Below, one piece after another: positions 1 through 5,697 of a DNA stretch of 6,972 nucleotides. The notes under the pieces were generated by a model. That model was given only the letters and a program-made list of their open reading frames with translations. It was not told the DNA's origin and searched no databases. Every line of letters starts with the position of its first letter. Within the stretch, counting starts at the first letter, position 1. The position numbers and the translations under genes were made by a program. Source of the stretch: an uncultured Lachnospiraceae bacterium (GTDB lineage Bacteria > Bacillota > Clostridia > Lachnospirales > Lachnospiraceae); the NCBI GenBank assembly GCA_910587895.1, contig CAJUOE010000153.1, positions 1 through 6,972 of the forward strand, in the 5' to 3' direction.

Positions 1-2
1 AT

Positions 3-68
3 GCGCCTTATCTGAAACAGATGATCGAGAACTACGCGGCAGGGCAGGATCTGACAGACCCGTTGATT
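3..68 (+). pseudogene. Short fragment resembling an alpha/beta-hydrolase (esterase/lipase)
   Basis: Frame 3 reads about 22 codons from the window edge without a stop and contains the string YAAGQDLTDPLISP. This resembles the segment of the HSL/alpha-beta-hydrolase-3 family where a 'Y..G.D..DPL.SP' stretch comes before the 'L.GLPP' strand. The frame then meets TGA at 75-77, just after the sequence has switched to glutamine synthetase in another frame. None of the catalytic Ser, Asp or His positions is in the piece, so the assignment rests on this one motif. The left side runs off the window, so the fragment may be the end of a longer gene. It could also be chance coding-like sequence. Confidence 0.35.
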
Positions 69-405
69 TCGCCGTGACACGGCGCTTACGCTGGAGAAAA
101 TGGGTATCCCTGTGGAGTATTCCCACCATGAGGTGGGCCCGTCTCAGCATGAAATCGACCTGCGCTATGCCGACGCCCTTTCTATGGCGGATGCGGTAAT
201 GACTTACAAACTCGTGGTGAAAGAAATTGCCATGAAGCACGGGGTTTATGCTTCCTTCATGCCAAAACCCTTAGCTGATGCGCCCGGTAATGGCATGCAT
301 ATTCATCAGAGTCTGTTTACTCTGGACGGTAGGAATGCGTTCTTTGATCCTGACGACCCCTCGGGCTATCGACTTTCACCTACCGCAAAACACTATATTG
401 CGGGA
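67..405 (+). pseudogene. glnA: Internal fragment of type I glutamine synthetase
   Basis: Frame 1 encodes about 113 residues of the catalytic domain of a GlnA-family glutamine synthetase, which makes glutamine from glutamate, ammonia and ATP in the cytoplasm. Visible landmarks are EYSHHEVGPSQHEID, which includes a metal-binding Glu region, then LVVKEIAMKHG, FMPKPL, and GNGMHIHQSLF, which carries the metal/nucleotide-site His. The SHHEV.PSQHEIDLRYADAL wording suits the GSI-type enzymes. Identity holds from about FRRDTALTLEKMG (67) to HYIAG (405), then stops abruptly; the remaining 16 in-frame residues to TGA at 451 read another gene's antisense strand. An intact enzyme has about 440-470 residues, so both the N-terminal beta-grasp domain and the C-terminal third are missing. 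ATG 100 is an internal Met, not a start. Neighbours give it no metabolic context. Confidence 0.85.
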
Positions 406-862
406 CATCATACTGATTCCCTGCGTTTGTCCTTGCCAATGTCCCCCAGATGATTCCCCAACCGCCACTAAACTTGGTTCGTGAAAGCAGACTGATAACA
501 CTCAATACCCATATAAACCCCACAAACAAAAACGAAGATGCCAGAATATACAGTACATTACCCAACTGCCAGGAAAGGCTCCCGGAACGCTGAACGATAT
601 AGTAATGAGCATTCCCCTCAAAGGGTGCTGTGCTAAACAGGAAGACTGCACTCACCATAAAGACCATCTGACAAATGTAATCATTCATCAGATGTGGAAA
701 AGCCCACGGACTCACTTTCTCACCAACCGCCTGTGCCAGATTAGCCACCGGCTCCAGATAGGAATAGATAAACACAGCAAGAATCATGAACAGAATCAGT
801 ACCCTGACCTGCACCAATTCTTGCTTTAGCTGAAAACAAAACACCCGAAGTCCCTTACTCAT
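404..862 (-). CDS. ABC-2-type transporter permease, second subunit, 3'-truncated
   Basis: This is a membrane protein of about 153 residues before homology breaks at the glutamine synthetase junction; the frame continues seven more residues (PQYSVLR) to a stop at 380. Predicted membrane segments lie at about residues 20-38, 62-80 and 100-125. The cytoplasmic stretch YYIVQRSGSLSWQLGN between the second and third resembles the coupling segment of ABC-2 permeases. Family members usually have about 230-260 residues and six segments, so roughly the last 80-100 residues are lost. Start ATG 862 overlaps the end of the upstream permease by 8 bases and has AGGAGGG about 7 bases before it, showing translational coupling. 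It probably pairs with that permease as a heterodimer. The expected ATP-binding gene would lie beyond the break. The family call comes from topology and context, not from a catalytic motif. Confidence 0.7.
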
Positions 863-1664
863 TCTCCACCCTCCTTTTCAGCTTCTGGTAAAACAAAATA
901 CCAAATCCCACAGTCAGTCCCAGCACCAACAACGCAGAACACAAAATGGTGAGCTGATCTGTTCCGGCGGAACTTCTACCCTGTAGCCATAAATCCAACC
1001 TTAATCTGACAGGAATCTTCAAAACAAAAAAAGCCCGCCCTGTCAAAAAGGACAGAATCAAAGGAGAAGCCACTGTCACATAAATATTAGGGAAATATGA
1101 CGATACCAGCAAAGCTGCCGTTGCCCATAACCCTCCGGTCAAAAACAAAAGGAAGATAACCGCTGCAAAGTAGCAGGCAGCATTACCTTGCAGCAAAAAT
1201 TCATAATAAGGAAAGGCTTCTGTCTCCGGCAATCTGGCCCGATTGAACAACTGAACAAAAAAACTTGCCAGGAGGATAAAAGTAATCCCACCTGCCGATA
1301 CCGAAAGAGCTCCCGACAGGAACGTCGTAAGCACCTTGGACATGCAGTATTTCTTCTTCCCTGCTTTCATGAGCAGCACCCTCAGCATATTCGTATTGTA
1401 TTCCTCGCAAAAACTTACTGCATAGGGAAGCGCCGCCAGCATCGGAACCACATAGATACCATAAAAGCCTCCAAATATAAAAGAATTACACCAATAATAG
1501 TATACATCCATAGTCTCAGGAGATGTCCACATAAATGGTATCTGGTTCCAGGTATCCAGACAGATGCACAACACCACGCCGACCGGTACAAGGAGAAATC
1601 TCACCGTCAGACTCCTCTTAAATTCAGCACCAAACAGACGGGGCAATGCCCTTTTATTCTCCAT
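855..1664 (-). CDS. ABC-2-type transporter permease, first subunit
   Basis: The 269-residue integral membrane protein has six likely membrane segments at about residues 21-37, 60-83, 111-137, 162-187, 191-213 and 238-259, and a basic C-terminal tail (KLKRRVENE). Between segments 2 and 3 it has EEYNTNMLRVLLMKAGKKKY, close to the 'E(Y)..GT.R..L..P..R..y' coupling-helix pattern of ABC-2 exporters, which contacts the ATPase. Its length is normal for the family. Start ATG 1664 lies inside the last codons of the lipoprotein gene (11-base overlap), with GGGAGG about 10 bases upstream. It likely forms the channel with the following permease; substrate is unknown. Similar lipoprotein/permease/permease groups occur in Lachnospiraceae (general knowledge), but no substrate can be inferred from sequence. 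Confidence 0.75.
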   Translation of the reverse strand: MENKRALPRLFGAEFKRSLTVRFLLVPVGVVLCICLDTWNQIPFMWTSPETMDVYYYWCNSFIFGGFYGIYVVPMLAALPYAVSFCEEYNTNMLRVLLMKAGKKKYCMSKVLTTFLSGALSVSAGGITFILLASFFVQLFNRARLPETEAFPYYEFLLQGNAACYFAAVIFLLFLTGGLWATAALLVSSYFPNIYVTVASPLILSFLTGRAFFVLKIPVRLRLDLWLQGRSSAGTDQLTILCSALLVLGLTVGFGILFYQKLKRRVENE

Positions 1665-2817
1665 AGGATAGATTACCTCCCGTTATCGCATTGATCCGCT
1701 CCGCACTGCTGTTTCCCGAAGGCGAATCTATCTGCACACACCAATAAGGCACCAGCTTATACTGTTCCTGCTCTTCCCAGTCCGGTACAACGACATATTC
1801 CAGCCATATCCGGGAGATTGTAACCTGCGAGTTCAATATGGTATTCACATAAATTCCCTTTACCGCTTCCAGTGCTGCCTCCGCTGAGATAATCGTCTGC
1901 GCCTCTGCTTCCGGTCTGGCGTCAAAGCTTCCACCCCTACTGACTATATAGCGAATCCCATCCTTATCAAGCATCATAGTGATTCGGGTTTCAGCCGTCC
2001 AAAAGGTTTCCACTGCCATGGATATGCCCGGCTCATTGATGCCGCTATAAATTGGCAAACCATCCTTCGTCAGTTCATACTCCATATAATATATCTCATC
2101 TGCGTCCGACCAGTCATCGACCGTAGTTTCTTTCCCTGTCTGCGCATCTTCCTGGTATTTCTGAGTCTGCCTGTACTTCTTCTCCAACTCTGTCAGTATT
2201 TCCTGATTCAGCGCATAAGCAGCAAGAACCTCCGAATCCTGTCCTGTCAGCTCCTTAATCTTTTCCTTTCCCATCTGAACGGCCTTTTCTGCGTCCAGGA
2301 AGGATAAATCCTGTATTTCTTCCTTCTGAAAAGAACAACCGCCAGCATTATAATATGCGGATTCCACCAAATATACGATGTAGTCGTCCCTTTCCTCGTC
2401 CTTCGCATATGTAAAATTTCCATAGGGATCCGTACTAAAGTATCCGCCCTCTTCCGTTTCAGCAGAATATGCTCCCACCCATTCTGGGTGAGCCGTTACG
2501 GCTGCTTGTGACACTCCGAAAAAAACATCTAAATCTTCTCTCGGAAACGCTTGTTTTGTTAACGCATACGCGCTATATACCTGGTCTTTTGGCAAATCTA
2601 CCTCCGCATCAATTACCAACTTATCGGACAACTTCTCACTAATATGGTTTGTTCCAGATTCCGCCCCTCCTACACTCCCCTGCATCGCCTCTGTGCTGCT
2701 TCCCGTCGGTGTACTCTCCGAAGATCCTGCTGCCGTACCGGAGCAGCCAGTCAACAGAATACCGGCAGACATAAGCACAGACAACGCAAACATATTTTTT
2801 GAAACGCTCTTTTTCAT
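1654..2817 (-). CDS. Membrane-anchored lipoprotein of unknown function (387 aa)
   Basis: The first 24 residues form a lipoprotein signal peptide: MKKSVSKN, a hydrophobic core, then the lipobox LLTGC with Cys25 as the lipidated residue. Residues 26-60 are a Ser/Thr/Gly linker, as in extracellular lipoproteins. The remaining about 325 residues are acidic, soluble, rich in Tyr and Glu, and show no catalytic motif I recognise. It may belong to the poorly described lipoprotein families (for example DUF6034-like) found with ABC permeases in Lachnospiraceae; this is from memory and unproven. ATG 2817 has AGGAGG seven bases upstream. The gene heads an operon with two permeases, the next overlapping by 11 bases, so a substrate-binding, accessory or immunity role at the outer membrane face is plausible. 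A hypothetical promoter lies about 165 bases upstream. Confidence 0.75.
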   Translation of the reverse strand: MKKSVSKNMFALSVLMSAGILLTGCSGTAAGSSESTPTGSSTEAMQGSVGGAESGTNHISEKLSDKLVIDAEVDLPKDQVYSAYALTKQAFPREDLDVFFGVSQAAVTAHPEWVGAYSAETEEGGYFSTDPYGNFTYAKDEERDDYIVYLVESAYYNAGGCSFQKEEIQDLSFLDAEKAVQMGKEKIKELTGQDSEVLAAYALNQEILTELEKKYRQTQKYQEDAQTGKETTVDDWSDADEIYYMEYELTKDGLPIYSGINEPGISMAVETFWTAETRITMMLDKDGIRYIVSRGGSFDARPEAEAQTIISAEAALEAVKGIYVNTILNSQVTISRIWLEYVVVPDWEEQEQYKLVPYWCVQIDSPSGNSSAERINAITGGNLSYGE

Positions 2818-3120
2818 AATATCCTCCTCTTTCCCTCAAATTGGTAGTGTCAAAATCAATACCCCAAATCGCCTTATCCCCTGTACAATAAAAGATTCAG
2901 CTTCTCGATACCTTTACCCCATACCTCTTAATTTGATCATCAATACTTTTTCTGCTCTATGAAATCAATGACAATTCCCATTATCTGTATTTCTGTCATA
3001 ATTTCAACCCTTTTTGCGCGAAACGACATTTTTCGCCTTTGTTTGGTCATTTTACTCCATTTTTTATCAGCATTTCAAATATGCAGGGTATTTGCAATAC
3101 TGCCGATAACATGCCAATTG
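2818..3120. other. AT-rich intergenic leader upstream of the lipoprotein gene
   Basis: This stretch holds the lipoprotein ribosome binding site (AGGAGG just upstream of 2817) and the candidate promoter near 2980-3007. A minus-strand 36-codon frame (2940-3050) exists, but its GGAG is only four bases from the ATG and overlaps the promoter candidate, so I do not call it a gene. Nothing else was recognised. It is clearly more AT-rich than the flanking lipoprotein gene, as expected for non-coding DNA. Confidence 0.5.
2980..3007 (-). promoter_or_regulatory. Candidate sigma-A promoter for the lipoprotein/permease operon
   Basis: On the minus strand a -35-like TTGAAA (3007-3002) is separated by 16 bases from a -10-like GATAAT (2985-2980); each matches consensus at five of six positions. 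Transcription would start near 2973, leaving a leader of about 155 bases before ATG 2817. The surrounding DNA is AT-rich, so chance matches are common. No other convincing promoter was found closer to the gene. Confidence 0.35.
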
Positions 3121-3246
3121 CTATACAGACCGAATATATATGCAAGTTACACCAAAAGAAACTGCATCTATGAATAAAAAAATAATTACAAGCACAGCCG
3201 TTATCTTTTTATAAAGACACTTTTCAATTTGGTTTAATAATTGCAT
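3121..3246 (-). CDS. Putative 41-residue single-span membrane peptide
   Basis: A short frame begins at ATG 3246 and ends at TAG 3123-3121. It is preceded by GGGAGG about 11 bases upstream, a good Firmicute ribosome binding site. The product starts MQLLNQIEKCLYKKI, a short amphipathic/basic N-terminus, followed by one hydrophobic stretch (about residues 16-37, core TAVLVIIFLFID) and a basic end (IRSV). This arrangement fits a small inner-membrane protein or a leader/toxin-like peptide. I do not recognise a family. It stands alone, about 300 bases before the lipoprotein gene on the same strand and after the KTR-gene terminator, so it could be part of that leader region, an independent small gene, or the truncated start of a larger membrane protein. 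Support is the ribosome binding site plus the transmembrane pattern only. Confidence 0.4.
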   Translation of the reverse strand: MQLLNQIEKCLYKKITAVLVIIFLFIDAVSFGVTCIYIRSV

Positions 3247-3310
3247 TACAGCGACTTCCTCCCACACAAGCCGTTGTAATAGCATGGTAGAAGGGATGCC
3301 TCATCCTATC

Positions 3311-3349
3311 AAAAAACAGCGGCTTTGATTTTCTCAAACCGTTGTTTTT
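3311..3349. terminator. Bidirectional intrinsic terminator-like hairpin
   Basis: An A-run (3311-3316) leads into the left arm AACAGCGGCTTTGA (3315-3328). The loop is TTTTC, and the right arm TCAAACCGTTGTT (3334-3346) continues into a T-run to 3349. With G-U pairs the arms match over nearly their whole length. The A-run/T-run symmetry allows it to act on either strand. On the minus strand it lies after the KTR gene and before the 41-codon gene, where a second terminator would isolate the two units. Confidence 0.55.
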
Positions 3350-3374
3350 GCTCTTAAATGGACATATGAAATCG

Positions 3375-3415
3375 TCTGCCTATCAGCGGTTTTTTCTTTT
3401 CTGCCGCTGGGCAGA
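3375..3415. repeat. Imperfect inverted repeat (two-part stem) between terminators
   Basis: TCTGCC (3375-3380) pairs with GGCAGA (3410-3415), and CAGCGG (3384-3389) pairs with CCGCTG (3404-3409). There is a three-base bulge on one side and a 14-base T-rich loop. The stem has 12 pairs, but no T-run follows on the plus strand and only a short one on the minus strand, so it is not a textbook terminator. Its role is unknown. It sits between two better terminator candidates. Confidence 0.4.
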
Positions 3416-3429
3416 TAAAACAAATATAA

Positions 3430-3486
3430 GATAATAAAAAATGAGCCGATAATCGTGACAAGGCTAAGGTTCACGATTTATCGGCT
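3430..3486 (-). terminator. Rho-independent terminator of the VOC-KTR operon
   Basis: A long inverted repeat has arms GAGCCGATAATCGTGA (3443-3458) and its complement with one extra base (3470/3471-3486), around a loop of about 12 bases. Reading the minus strand, the hairpin is followed by ATTTTTTATTAT (3442-3431), a T-rich tract. It begins immediately at the KTR stop codon (3480-3478 lies within the stem). The stem contains 16 pairs with a single bulge, so it is a strong candidate. Confidence 0.8.
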
Positions 3487-3666
3487 CTGCGTCAATGCAT
3501 CTGGCTCTTTTAGTGTTGCGATTTTTTGGTATTTTACACTTATTACAGTTTCATGCTTACACTTTGGGCAGAATAAGGGAAAGTTTTCAAGGATAGTATC
3601 TGCTCTAAGTTGTATGCGGGTTTTGCTGTTACACACTGGACAATACAACCATACCCGTCCAGACAT
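3478..3666 (-). CDS. Cysteine-rich KTR-domain zinc-ribbon protein
   Basis: The 62-residue protein contains CPVCNSKTR near the N-terminus (residues 9-17) and CPKCKHET further on, giving two CxxC knuckles of a zinc ribbon. It ends with KEPDALTQSR, the characteristic tail of the Cys_rich_KTR family (Pfam PF14205, from memory). Proteins of this family are common cargo or accessory genes on Tn916-like and other Firmicute conjugative elements; their biochemical role is unknown. ATG 3666 overlaps the TAA of the upstream VOC gene as TAATG, with GAGGTGG about 4-10 bases before it, so translation is coupled. A strong terminator starts at its stop codon, so it is the last gene of that operon. Length is typical for the family and it appears intact. 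Confidence 0.8.
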   Translation of the reverse strand: MSGRVWLYCPVCNSKTRIQLRADTILENFPLFCPKCKHETVISVKYQKIATLKEPDALTQSR

Positions 3667-3851
3667 TAAACCACCTCACTTTCCGGTTTGTTAAACACAA
3701 TTTCATATTTGATCCCCTCTAAATCTTTGAAAAACATCGCATCATAATAGGGCCCGTGTTCTTCAAAAATTCGTGGAGTATAAATTATATTTGCCCCTAT
3801 TTCTTTGATACGCAAATAGAGTTCATCCACTTCTTTTCTTGAATTAGCTCT
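3666..3851 (-). pseudogene. VOC/glyoxalase-like protein, C-terminal half only
   Basis: About 61 residues from RANSRKEVDELYLRIKE to NKPESEVV form the second beta-alpha-beta-beta-beta half of a vicinal-oxygen-chelate protein. EVDELY..IKEIGANI is the helix/strand that precedes the metal-site strand, and FFKDLEGIKYEIVF is the usual C-terminal strand pair with the metal-ligand Glu (E in KYEIVF). The family includes glyoxalase I, fosfomycin- and bleomycin-resistance-like enzymes; the substrate here cannot be inferred. Intact proteins have about 120-140 residues, so half is missing. Homology ends at Arg (3849-3851), where a recombinase fragment begins on the other strand. The in-frame continuation up to 3992 reads antisense recombinase and is not part of the protein. 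The gene is coupled to the KTR gene by TAATG. Confidence 0.75.
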
Positions 3852-3852
3852 A

Positions 3853-4065
3853 AGCCCTACGGACAAAAAGCAATGGATTGTAGACGAGGAAACCGCCGCT
3901 GTGGTGAAACGAATTTTTGATTTATGTATCGCCGGAAAAGAACCTATGCAGATAGCAAAAATCCTCAAAGAAGATAAGGTGCTGACTGCCAAAGCCCACT
4001 ACGCAAAGAAAAAGGGAAATCCCTATAATTGGAGGGATAGTACCATTGTCGGTATTTTGGAACGC
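3853..4065 (+). pseudogene. Internal fragment of a large serine recombinase
   Basis: About 71 residues beginning SPTDKKQWIVDEETAAVVKR and ending STIVGILER match the 'recombinase' domain that follows the resolvase catalytic domain in large serine integrases and transposon recombinases (Tn4451 TnpX / Tn5397 TndX type, from general knowledge). Diagnostic features are WIVDEE.A..V.RIF.LC..G....QIA..L and the later NPY.W...T...IL. The catalytic N-terminal domain with its Ser and the zinc-binding, coiled-coil C-terminus are absent, so this piece cannot act alone. The in-frame start at GTG 3901 is internal. It is flanked by abrupt junctions at about 3851 and 4066. It suggests a mobile element nearby, either here or in the source of this piece. 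Confidence 0.8.
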
Positions 4066-4159
4066 ATAGTTAACTCACCTGCTATCTCCGCGTGATTACA
4101 GGCTTTCCATCAGCATCTGCCAACGGCGTTAATCCTCCTGCATATCCTGAGCATACAAA
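4066..4159. other. Unidentified insert between two gene fragments
   Basis: These 94 bases fit neither the recombinase on the left nor the response regulator on the right. The minus-strand frame continuing from the regulator reads FVCSGYAGGLTPLADADGKP then VITRR and a stop at 4084-4082, which looks protein-like. The plus-strand frame ending in VNSPAISA stops at 4095. I could not assign either to a family with confidence; the SGYAGG string faintly recalls FAD-dependent oxidoreductase C-termini. It may be a third gene scrap. Confidence 0.4.
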
Positions 4160-4264
4160 CACCCCATCGTCGGCAGTAAAACAGGTATGTCCACCTCTGC
4201 GCATATATTCGCATATGATGTTTTGCATATTCTTTTCGTCTTCCACAATTAGAATGTTCGCCAT
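4160..4264 (-). pseudogene. Response regulator receiver domain, first 35 codons only
   Basis: The gene starts at ATG 4264 with GGGGAGGG about eight bases upstream and begins MANILIVEDEKNMQNIICEY. This is the first strand and helix of a receiver domain, with the acidic pocket E8-D9-E10. It continues through MRRGGHTCFTADDGV, then homology stops at 4160; an intact regulator has about 220-240 residues with a DNA-binding domain, so the phospho-acceptor Asp, the Thr/Lys switch residues and the output domain are gone. It begins 20 bases after the GHKL kinase stop, in the same orientation, and appears to be the third cistron of that operon. The start wording is typical of OmpR-type regulators, but the output class is unknown. 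Confidence 0.75.
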
Positions 4265-4284
4265 GAGATCAACCCTCCCCGTTT

Positions 4285-5697
4285 TTACCTGCATCTTTCC
4301 CCCTGCTGCAGCATCACCGTAACCCTGAACACCTCTCCCTCCGCCTTTACGTCCATAGATCCGAGGTAACGCTCCGCCACGTCCCACACGTTTTTAAGCC
4401 CGATCCCGTGCTCCGGCAGGATGCCGGGTCGCCCGTCCTGCTTCGTCGTTGCCGGAAAACGTTCTCCCTCTCTCCATTCCAGTTTCCCGTCGAAATTGTT
4501 CTCCACCTCGATAAGCAAGAAATGGCTCTTTCTTTTCAAGGTAAGACTGATATGGCGCTTCTCCTGTTCCAGCTTTTCACATGCCTCTATGGCATTATCC
4601 AAAAGATTATTCAGTATGATCCCAAGGTCAAAAGCGGAGACCGTATCCGTCTCCCGGTATTCAAATTTTACTCTGCATGTTATTCCGACGGCTGCCGCCC
4701 GGCGGTATTTGTCGTTGATGATGACGTCCGTCACGGCATTTCCCGTGCTGAATTTATAGTCCAGCTCCTGTATGGTCGCGTCCAGCTTTTCAATATACGT
4801 CTCCACTTCTCCATACTTTTCACCAGCGACAAGCCCTTTGATGTTAGCCATGTGATTCTTCATTTCATGTCTCACCTTGCGGATGCTGCCATAGAAATGC
4901 TCCGCTTCTTCAAGCCTCCTTTTCAATGCGTTCGTCTGCTGTTCTTCCACAAAATGCTTTTCTCTCTCATCCTGCAGTTCCTTGTATTTCCGAAAAATAT
5001 AGACCGCAGATATCTCCCCTGCACAGAGCAAAACCGCGATCATTGGTATCCGCCATACCATCTCTCTTTTCTGGGTAAACAGGCAGAATATCTCCTGCTC
5101 CATCGGCACCATCAAAAGATCAGTGACCATCCATACCAGCATACTGCCAACCACATTGAGGACGGACAGGAAAACGGTATCCTGCCAGTTCATGGACAGC
5201 GGACTCTTTATCATTTTTTTCAAAATCCAAGCCGCAAAGCTAAATGCGAGCATATAAATCAGCAGAATACAGCCCTGCCCGATCAACAGTTTCCGATACA
5301 GTTGAAACATGTAAGCCGCATCCTGAACATCCAGACTTCCCAGCATTTCATCCATTATAAACTGATAAATACTGCTTGCAACCAGAAAACTCATCCCGTG
5401 GAAATTGTAAAACAACAACATCGTAAAAACGGCTTTTTTCAGACACCCCCTGCATCTGATATGACAATAGGTCAATACAATTGCCGCTGACGCCACATAC
5501 CTTCCCAAGCCCGGAACATGCGGGCACAGGCGCATAAACACATTGACCGCTGCGAGAATCCCCGCAAAAATCGCTTCCCTTTTCCCTCTCTCCAGTCTGA
5601 AAAAAATATCCCATATCACCAAAAAGAGCATCGTCTGCAAAATTGCAAGATATAGATCGCAGAAACCACTAAATGCTTCATATCCCGCCCGGCTCAT
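4285..5697 (-). CDS. GHKL-family sensor histidine kinase (AgrC-like)
   Basis: The 470-residue inner-membrane kinase has an N-terminal multi-span sensor with about six to seven hydrophobic segments (residues 12-235), a charged coiled-coil linker (236-270), and a kinase core. The phosphorylated His is H277 in RKVRHEMKNHMANIKG, the short H-box style of GHKL/AgrC-like kinases. The N-box is NNLLDNAIEA (363-372) and the ATP-lid Gly motif is HGIGLKNV (430-437). All catalytic landmarks are present, so it should autophosphorylate. Such membrane sensors often detect peptides or envelope stress and partner with LytTR regulators (family knowledge). ATG 5697 overlaps the upstream regulator's TGA (ATGA), with GGAG eight bases before it, implying co-translation and a cognate pair. 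Stop TAA at 4287-4285. The signal is unknown. Confidence 0.9.
   Translation of the reverse strand: MSRAGYEAFSGFCDLYLAILQTMLFLVIWDIFFRLERGKREAIFAGILAAVNVFMRLCPHVPGLGRYVASAAIVLTYCHIRCRGCLKKAVFTMLLFYNFHGMSFLVASSIYQFIMDEMLGSLDVQDAAYMFQLYRKLLIGQGCILLIYMLAFSFAAWILKKMIKSPLSMNWQDTVFLSVLNVVGSMLVWMVTDLLMVPMEQEIFCLFTQKREMVWRIPMIAVLLCAGEISAVYIFRKYKELQDEREKHFVEEQQTNALKRRLEEAEHFYGSIRKVRHEMKNHMANIKGLVAGEKYGEVETYIEKLDATIQELDYKFSTGNAVTDVIINDKYRRAAAVGITCRVKFEYRETDTVSAFDLGIILNNLLDNAIEACEKLEQEKRHISLTLKRKSHFLLIEVENNFDGKLEWREGERFPATTKQDGRPGILPEHGIGLKNVWDVAERYLGSMDVKAEGEVFRVTVMLQQGERCR

Noticed and set aside
1188..1694. 168-codon plus-strand open frame
   Set aside because: It lies antisense to the first permease and the lipoprotein end. 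It is basic and low in complexity and has no ribosome binding site.
2940..3050. 36-codon minus-strand frame beginning MTKQRRKMSF
   Set aside because: Its GGAG is only four bases from the ATG, the product has no recognisable feature and a promoter candidate lies inside it.
4265..4387. N-terminal extension of the truncated response regulator
   Set aside because: The extension overlaps the kinase C-terminus. ATG 4264 has its own ribosome binding site and gives the canonical receiver start.
4408..5490. 360-codon plus-strand open frame
   Set aside because: It lies antisense to the GHKL kinase, whose catalytic motifs are intact. The composition is His/Gln/Phe-rich and there is no domain.
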